9,946 nucleotides of DNA from Planctomycetaceae bacterium (lineage in GTDB: Bacteria; Planctomycetota; Planctomycetia; Pirellulales; Pirellulaceae). Numbering within the stretch: position 1 is the first letter of the stretch; each line of letters begins with the position of its first letter. The translations under genes were made by a program, and so were the position numbers. Shown one piece after another: positions 5,861 to 9,946 of the stretch. The stretch is from the NCBI GenBank assembly GCA_007695205.1, contig REEF01000753.1, forward strand, positions 1 through 9,946. Direction: 5' to 3'. The notes beneath the pieces were generated by a model, which saw only the letters and a list, made by a program, of their open reading frames with translations, had not been told where the DNA came from and did no database searches.

Positions 5861-7503
5861 CGGATCAGATTCACCAGTTCCTCCAGCATGCGGTCCGATG
5901 TGCTGATGGTGCGGGCGTTGGCAGAGAAGCCTTTCTGGGCCACGATCAGCCGGGTGAACTCGTACGCGAGATCGACGTTGGATTGCTCCAATTGCCCCGC
6001 TCGGATCGCCCCTCTTCCACCGGAAAGGGCGCCGCCGTAACTGGCGGGACCCGTATTCATGGATTCGCGGTAGTAGTTGTCGGTCGTGGCAATCAACCCT
6101 TGCGGATTGGTGAAACTTGCGAGCGCCAGTTGGGCGAGAGGGATTTCACGCCCATTGGTCGCCACGCCCATCAAGACCCCTTCCGCGTTCACGTTCGCAG
6201 AGATCAGGGAACCGGACGAGAAACCATCCTGACGGATGCTGATGGCGGAATCGGCAGCGAATTGGCTTAGGTCTTCGAGGTAGATCGAGATGGTTTGAGG
6301 CTCGGAGAAGCCATCGAATTGAAACGTCAGTTGCGCTTCCCCCAGCCCCAAGCCCTCGATCTGATGGAACGTGCCATCGTCGTGGAACTGAATCCCCGTC
6401 ACGCTCCCGTCCAGCACGACCCCCGAGTCCGGCTGGAGCGTCGCGTTGAGATTCCAGGTATTGGTCCCTGCTTTGCTGAACTCCAAATGGATCGCGTGGG
6501 CGCCGCCACGGACGTCGAACACCTCGATCGCACTGCCCACGGTGCTGCCGTCCGCACCCCGCTGGGCGATCACCATGTTGTGGGTGGCGAAGTCGGAGCT
6601 TCCCGTATTGCCGGCGCTGTCCGACAACTGCAGCGAGATCGGCGAGTCACCCGGACGGTCGGCCCGGAATTCGAGCGTGCCGTCGGGCAAGAGTGAAACG
6701 GTCGTGTCTTGGAAGGCGGATTGGATCGCGTCGAACAGATCGCCGAGGGTGGTGGTGTGGTCGACTGCGATGGTTGTCCGGACTGCCGTTCCATCCGCAT
6801 CCGTTCCAAGCAGTTCGATCGCATCCCCGCTGGCGTAGGGAGCCAGATTGGAATCCAGCTCGTTCAGCAGGTGGTGCGAAGCGGCAGATGCTCCGCCGAC
6901 CTGAAACGGAGCATCGCTGGTGAGAATGGCTACCTGCCCCGGGAGTCCTCGACCGTTCAGATTGCCTTTCAATTCCAGCTTGTGGGACGGTTCGCCCGGG
7001 ATGCTCTCACCGAAGGGGATTCGGATCGCGCTGTCGCCCGGCACTTGAAAACCATGAGCGGTCGGCGTCGGTTCGCCGAGCGTACCGAATCGCTGAACGC
7101 GATAGCCGGTGGCAGGATCGACCAACGTTCCGTGGGAATCGACGGCGAAAGCTCCTGCACGCGTGAACAGATTGATATTCCCGTCATTGACGACGAAAAA
7201 CCCCTCGCCTTGGATAGCGAAATCAAAGGTATTGCCGGTTTGCTCCAGGTTGCCTTGAGCGAACGATTTGGCGGTCTGAGCGACCCTGACTCCCGAGCCG
7301 ATCTGGATAGGATTGGTGCCACCGATGTTGTTGTCACTTCCATCCCGCGGATATTGGATCGTCGTGCTCAGCAAATCCGCAAAGACGACTCTCCCGGACT
7401 TGTATCCGATCGTGTTCAGATTCGCCAGGTTGTTGCCGACGACGTCCAGCATCCTCTGATGGGCCACCAGGCCGGAAACGCCCGTGTATAGTGAACTTGC
7501 CAT
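5857..7503 (-). CDS. flgE: Flagellar hook protein FlgE
   Basis: FlgE polymerises into the hook, the universal joint between rod and filament, after export by the type III apparatus. The N-terminal rod/hook signature is clear at residues 4-44 (SLYTGVSGLVAHQRMLDVVG, then NNLANLNTIGYKSGRVVF), followed by IGGTNPIQIGSGV and the beta-strand region with GEGFFVV. The C-terminal D0 helix is equally clear at about 508-548 (SNVDLAYEFTRLIVAQKGF, then TISTSDRMLEELVNLIR). The central part (about residues 150-440), rich in G, S, T and D, is the variable surface domain. At 548 aa it is longer than the enterobacterial hook protein (about 400 aa), and the extra length sits in that surface region. AAGGA at about 7511-7516 (minus strand AAGGAAC) precedes ATG 7503. 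It is the last gene of the fliK-flgD-flgE set. Confidence 0.94.
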   Translation of the reverse strand: MASSLYTGVSGLVAHQRMLDVVGNNLANLNTIGYKSGRVVFADLLSTTIQYPRDGSDNNIGGTNPIQIGSGVRVAQTAKSFAQGNLEQTGNTFDFAIQGEGFFVVNDGNINLFTRAGAFAVDSHGTLVDPATGYRVQRFGTLGEPTPTAHGFQVPGDSAIRIPFGESIPGEPSHKLELKGNLNGRGLPGQVAILTSDAPFQVGGASAASHHLLNELDSNLAPYASGDAIELLGTDADGTAVRTTIAVDHTTTLGDLFDAIQSAFQDTTVSLLPDGTLEFRADRPGDSPISLQLSDSAGNTGSSDFATHNMVIAQRGADGSTVGSAIEVFDVRGGAHAIHLEFSKAGTNTWNLNATLQPDSGVVLDGSVTGIQFHDDGTFHQIEGLGLGEAQLTFQFDGFSEPQTISIYLEDLSQFAADSAISIRQDGFSSGSLISANVNAEGVLMGVATNGREIPLAQLALASFTNPQGLIATTDNYYRESMNTGPASYGGALSGGRGAIRAGQLEQSNVDLAYEFTRLIVAQKGFSANARTISTSDRMLEELVNLIR

Positions 7504-7554
7504 GTTATTGTTCCTTCTGAAACGGAGGATTGGTAAGAGTGCAGCGGTGGAAAC

Positions 7555-7629
7555 GGGGGTCGGGAGTCGTGTTCGGATAAGCGGCTTCCCAGGTGGTTCC
7601 TCGTTGGCCGAAAACGACTCCCGACCCCC
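7555..7629. repeat. Long stem-loop, REP-like element between flgD and flgE
   Basis: The arms GGGGGTCGGGAGTCGT (7555-7570) and ACGACTCCCGACCCCC (7614-7629) are perfectly complementary over 16 bp. Just inside, TTCGG (7572-7576) pairs with CCGAA (7608-7612), leaving about 31 bases in the loop. The element starts 10 bases after the flgD stop and ends about 50 bases before the flgE start. There is no T-run on the minus side, so it is not a standard terminator. The form fits a repetitive extragenic palindrome of the kind spread by RAYT/IS200-type transposases. That is inference, because the window has only one copy. It might also lower or stabilise the flgE part of the transcript. Confidence 0.7.
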
Positions 7630-7639
7630 TCGGGTTTAC

Positions 7640-8005
7640 TCAAGCAAAGACGCTGCGCAGCGCCTCCAGAGGCACCGATCTTCCCTCGACCAGCAGGGCC
7701 AAACGCCCGTTTTCGAGGTTCAGGCTCTCGACGCGCCCCTGTTGGTGTGTCTGGTCTTCTTCGATGTTGTACGAGACGGAAGCGCCGATCAGGCTGGCTC
7801 CCTGAGTAAATTGCTGAAGTCGGAGCATATCGTCGAACCGCACGTTCAGGTTTTCGATGCCCTCCAAGGTGGAGAACTGGGCCAATTGCTGAAGAAAGTT
7901 TTCCTGTTTGACAGGTTCGATCGGATCTTGATGACGCAATTGCGTCACCAGCAAATGAAGGAATTGATCTCGACTCTCCTGCGAGGTCACTGCGGCCGTA
8001 TTCAT
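7640..8005 (-). CDS. flgD: Hook assembly scaffold protein FlgD, short form
   Basis: FlgD caps the growing hook and is needed for FlgE assembly. The conserved N-terminal part is plain: SRDQFLHLLVTQLRHQDPIE at about residues 11-30, then QENFLQQLAQFSTLEGIENL at 34-53. The remaining part ends in GRVESLNLENGRLALLVEG and VPLEALRSV, which looks like the Tudor-like strand set flanking the C-terminal Ig-like domain in longer FlgD proteins. At 121 aa it lacks that Ig-like insertion; enterobacterial FlgD is about 230 aa, while some other phyla also have short forms. Minus-strand AAAGG about 7 bases before ATG 8005 is its ribosome site. It lies 35 bases after fliK and 136 bases before flgE. Confidence 0.9.
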   Translation of the reverse strand: MNTAAVTSQESRDQFLHLLVTQLRHQDPIEPVKQENFLQQLAQFSTLEGIENLNVRFDDMLRLQQFTQGASLIGASVSYNIEEDQTHQQGRVESLNLENGRLALLVEGRSVPLEALRSVFA

Positions 8006-8040
8006 GATCGCCTTTCCCTATATCTCTCAGGTTTGGTGTT

Positions 8041-9210
8041 TCAGGCCCATAAATCGATTCGTCCGACGCGTTGGGCGAGCGGGTTCGCCGTTGCGACCCT
8101 TGTTCGGACCCGCGTCCGGGCCGGTGAGGCCGAAGGGTCCTGCCAGGTGTCGCGCCGGTCGTTTTCTTCCTGGCCGGCATGGTGCTGCGGGGTCACGTCG
8201 ATCTGGCCGGCAGGGATGCCGATCTTGTTCAGTTCGTGCTGCAAAGCGGGAAGCTGGTGTTCGATGGCCTGTCTTGCTGCCTCGGTGAAAACCACCAACC
8301 GTCCCAGCATCCGACCCGAATCCCACGAGAGTTCGACGCGAATCCGCCCCAACGTCGGAGGATCCAGATCCGCTTCGAAACGGAGGACGTCCCGGGTAAC
8401 GTCGTTTGTGAACCGCGAGTGGATTTGCGAGGCCAGCGTCTCGCCCAACCTGCTTGCGGCCATTGCGCCGGCAGGTTGCGATGGACGAGAGCCGGAAGCA
8501 TCGCCGCTACGAGGTTCGGAGGATGAATGATCCGGAAACGGATGTTCCGAGCCGATGACGGGACTCGTCATCGGCTCGGAATGCATCGGTCCGACTTCTG
8601 CCGATCCCGTTCCGGATGTTGTGCCTTTTAACGATTCCAACACACCGGTAGCAGGAGGTTCCAGAATGCTGGACGCAAGGCCCGCTTCGATGGCAGGGAG
8701 GCCGGCGGCCACATCGGGAGCAATAGGTGTTCCCGGTTCATCTGGAACTGAAATGATGGGACCGGCATGCGTGGAGCCTTGGGATGGCAGCGCCGACACC
8801 ATGCGTAGACTCGGTGTTACCTCGGAATGGCTCGATTCGAATTTCGTCGATCTGATCCTGGGTGCCGTGCCTTTCAGCGATTCCAGCAGACCGGCAGCAG
8901 GTGGCTCCGGCATGAACCCAGCGATCTTCGTTTCGTCGTCGGTTTCCGACGCTCGACGGACAACCAACAGCGACAGAACGTCGTCTCGTCGTGCTTCTGC
9001 TGACGCGGTACACGCTTCGGGTACTTGGCGATCGAGCGACGGCAGCAGGGCCATTTGATCTGCCTGAACGGCCTCCGACTCGATTCCCAAAAAGACATCG
9101 GACCAACAACAGTCATGCTCGCTGTTTTGATTCAGCACGGGCGACGATGGGTGCGGGCCGAGACCAGCGACAGCTTCGACATCGGGAGCGGACGAAATGA
9201 TTTCAAGCAT
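8041..9210 (-). CDS. fliK: Flagellar hook-length control protein FliK
   Basis: FliK is the exported molecular ruler that measures the hook and switches the export gate from hook to filament substrates. From ATG 9210 it is 389 aa. The C-terminal hook-length control domain is visible at about residues 255-345: VLRFEADLDPPTLGRIRVEL, GRLVVFTEAARQAIEHQLPA, LNKIGIPAGQIDV. A basic tail follows (RTRVRTRVATANPLAQRVGR). Residues 1-250 are P, S, G, E rich and poorly ordered, as expected of the ruler, with a degenerate duplication (about residues 98-130 and 180-212, each with EPPA-G-LESLKGT). The start is inferred: the frame is open upstream to 9570, but that part looks non-coding and contains the sigma-54 promoter. 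No clear Shine-Dalgarno precedes ATG 9210; TTG 9216 is an alternative. flgD and flgE follow on the same strand, the classical order. Confidence 0.88.
   Translation of the reverse strand: MLEIISSAPDVEAVAGLGPHPSSPVLNQNSEHDCCWSDVFLGIESEAVQADQMALLPSLDRQVPEACTASAEARRDDVLSLLVVRRASETDDETKIAGFMPEPPAAGLLESLKGTAPRIRSTKFESSHSEVTPSLRMVSALPSQGSTHAGPIISVPDEPGTPIAPDVAAGLPAIEAGLASSILEPPATGVLESLKGTTSGTGSAEVGPMHSEPMTSPVIGSEHPFPDHSSSEPRSGDASGSRPSQPAGAMAASRLGETLASQIHSRFTNDVTRDVLRFEADLDPPTLGRIRVELSWDSGRMLGRLVVFTEAARQAIEHQLPALQHELNKIGIPAGQIDVTPQHHAGQEENDRRDTWQDPSASPARTRVRTRVATANPLAQRVGRIDLWA
8545..8581. repeat. Perfect 16-bp hairpin inside fliK
   Basis: TTCCGAGCCGATGACG (8545-8560) is the exact reverse complement of 8566-8581, around a 5-base loop GGACT. 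It lies in the coding sequence for the disordered part of FliK (minus-strand residues SEPMTSPVIGSE). The second duplicated copy, about 246 bases away, keeps CTCGGAATG but not the palindrome, so the hairpin is specific to this copy. Confidence 0.75.
8575..8916 (-). repeat. Degenerate 246-bp tandem duplication in fliK
   Basis: Bases from 8575 to about 8670 match those from 8821 to about 8916 at a constant offset of 246 bases (82 codons) without gaps. The best block is GTGCCTTTTAACGATTCC at 8621 against GTGCCTTTCAGCGATTCC at 8867. In protein the units read EPPATGVLESLKGTT and EPPAAGLLESLKGTA. This is an in-frame duplication in the FliK ruler region that has since diverged; the parts between the blocks are barely alike. 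Confidence 0.75.
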
Positions 9211-9276
9211 GGTCAAGGCGAGGTGGTCCGGGCGGGGATGATTGGCGTGAAGAATCCGAAGGCAAGACACCCAGGG

Positions 9277-9292
9277 TGCAAGTCCTGTGCCA
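9277..9292 (-). promoter_or_regulatory. Sigma-54 (RpoN) promoter of fliK-flgD-flgE
   Basis: On the minus strand the sequence reads TGGCACAGGACTTGCA: TGGCAC, five bases, TTGCA. It matches the -24/-12 consensus at every conserved position, with GG and GC at the correct spacing. Transcription would start near 9266, leaving a leader of about 57 bases to ATG 9210. This places the hook genes in an RpoN-dependent class that needs an enhancer-binding activator, as in Vibrio, Pseudomonas and Caulobacter. I recognise no activator gene or enhancer in the window. Confidence 0.8.
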
Positions 9293-9335
9293 AAGAGCGG
9301 TGTGTACCGAGGAATCGTCCTAAACCCTTTGGCAC
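9287..9335. repeat. Inverted repeat overlapping the -24 promoter element
   Basis: GTGCCAAAG (9287-9295) and CTTTGGCAC (9327-9335) are perfect 9-base inverted copies separated by 31 bases. The first copy contains the -24 box of the sigma-54 promoter; the second lies just upstream. It could be a regulator site pair, a hairpin, or a chance match. Confidence 0.4.
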
Positions 9336-9412
9336 CAAGACCTGGGATTTCGCCGACTTCGCCGGAGCAACCTCGTGTCGGCGGGAACACTGGGAAGATT
9401 TTTCCCCATCGG

Positions 9413-9431
9413 ATCGGAAAGAAATTCCGAT
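9413..9431. repeat. Small inverted repeat downstream of the TPR-like gene
   Basis: ATCGGAA (9413-9419) and TTCCGAT (9425-9431) form a 7-bp stem with a 5-base AGAAA loop, about 57 bases after the stop of the minus-strand TPR-like gene. It might end that transcript, but the stem is AT-moderate and no clear T-run follows on the minus strand, so it is a weak terminator candidate. Confidence 0.3.
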
Positions 9432-9479
9432 TCCGACAGACCGAATCAGGCCAGACCGGCAAGCCGTTCTTATATAGGT

Positions 9480-9495
9480 TGCAATTTCTAATCCA
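9480..9495 (-). promoter_or_regulatory. Weak second sigma-54-like site
   Basis: On the minus strand TGGATTAGAAATTGCA has GG and TTGCA at exactly sigma-54 spacing, but the CAC part of the -24 box is missing. It overlaps the stop codon of the TPR-like gene. If used, transcription would begin near 9469, giving a 260-base leader to fliK. The perfect site at 9277-9292 is much more likely to be the main promoter. Confidence 0.25.
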
Positions 9496-9946
9496 AGGGA
9501 GCCGGAATAAACTCGAGCCTCGACTCGGTGATTCGCAAGAGCTCCCAGGCCTGTACGTCTCGTTGGTCAATCTCTAGAACCCGTTCGAGTTCTTGAACCG
9601 CTTGTCCCATACGCCCCGTATACGCCCAATGATAAGCAAGCAAAAACCTGGCGTAGGTGGCACCGGGCCTCTCAGCCAGAAAAGCACGAAGCGTCCCAAT
9701 CTGGTTCAGATACCTGGGACTTGCTCGAAGATCGACCCACTGTCCGGAGAACGGATCGCCCCACTGCTCGGGGGAAGACAGCGTCATGCCATGTCGCAGC
9801 AGAATCGAGGCGGCACCAAAGTCACCAAGTGCAATTGCGGCTTGAGAAGCAAGCAAATGGAAGGTTCCGTTTTCGGGTTCCTCGCTCAAGGCCCGCCACA
9901 AATCCGAGATGCTCCCCTGATGTTGGTCCTCGTTCACCAAGCTAGC
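9488..9946 (-). CDS. TPR-like protein, 5' end outside window
   Basis: The last 152 codons of a gene entering from the right edge; the frame is open to 9946, so its start is not seen (a TTG at 9940 exists but need not be used). The sequence reads as helix pairs with TPR spacing: FHLLASQAAIALGDFGAASI, LRHGMTLS, a turn-rich insert, then YARFLLAYHWAYTGRMGQAV, QELERVLEIDQRDVQAWELL. The last pair (AYHWAYTGRMGQAVQELERVLEID) fits the TPR consensus A-G-A-P pattern well; earlier repeats are degenerate. TPR domains mediate protein-protein contacts, so a function cannot be given. The stop is TAG at 9488-9490. An independent promoter follows, so it is probably not in the fliK operon. Whether it is flagellar is unknown. 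Confidence 0.75.
   Translation of the reverse strand, partial: ASLVNEDQHQGSISDLWRALSEEPENGTFHLLASQAAIALGDFGAASILLRHGMTLSSPEQWGDPFSGQWVDLRASPRYLNQIGTLRAFLAERPGATYARFLLAYHWAYTGRMGQAVQELERVLEIDQRDVQAWELLRITESRLEFIPAPLD

Noticed and set aside
6709..7491. Plus-strand open frame opposite flgE
   Set aside because: The flgE reading has clear N- and C-terminal signatures and a ribosome binding site; this opposite frame has none.
7484..8530. Plus-strand open frame spanning flgE start, flgD and part of fliK
   Set aside because: It crosses three assigned genes antisense and has no domain or ribosome site.
9330..9345. Plus-strand TGGCAC followed by CAAGACCTGG, resembling a sigma-54 -24 box
   Set aside because: There is no GC at -12, and no plus-strand gene follows.
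1..9946. CRISPR arrays, tRNA or rRNA genes, insertion sequences with transposase, attachment sites
   Set aside because: I found no regularly spaced repeats, cloverleaf sequences, transposase-like proteins or rRNA-like stretches in either strand.

Overview
The window is a flagellar gene region from a GC-rich Gram-negative bacterium. It shows two convergent gene blocks whose ends overlap by four bases at 5857-5860. A planctomycete is my best guess: reduced FlgD, large hook protein, non-canonical flagellar gene order, a probable REP-like element in an intergenic gap, and many small lineage-restricted genes between conserved flagellar genes. This is an inference from gene style, not proven by the sequence.

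Plus strand, 3-5860: the 3' part of a fliO-like gene, then fliP, flhA, a 75-aa protein with two membrane segments, a FliA-type sigma factor, a 76-aa protein with a cysteine cluster, and two predicted lipoproteins (one coiled-coil, one with an LpoB/CsgG-like alpha/beta start). Spacings are short throughout (1 to about 80 bases) and nearly every gene has its own Shine-Dalgarno sequence, so this looks like one operon for the type III export gate, its late sigma factor and accessory envelope proteins. fliQ, fliR and flhB, which usually sit between fliP and flhA, and flhF/fleN, which often sit between flhA and fliA, are absent from those positions.

Minus strand, 9946-5857: the 3' part of a TPR-like gene, an intergenic region with an excellent sigma-54 promoter (9277-9292), then fliK (hook length control), flgD (hook cap/scaffold) and flgE (hook). 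The flgD-flgE gap holds a long stem-loop that looks like a REP-type repeat. fliK contains a degenerate 246-bp internal duplication and a perfect 16-bp hairpin.

Together the genes encode parts of the export gate (FliO, FliP, FlhA), the hook assembly set (FliK, FlgD, FlgE) and the late-gene switch (FliA). The promoter suggests that the hook genes are in a sigma-54-dependent middle class. No complete undescribed system is evident. The best candidates for new biology are the four unnamed small or lipoprotein genes embedded in the fliP-flhA-fliA operon, and the REP-like element.
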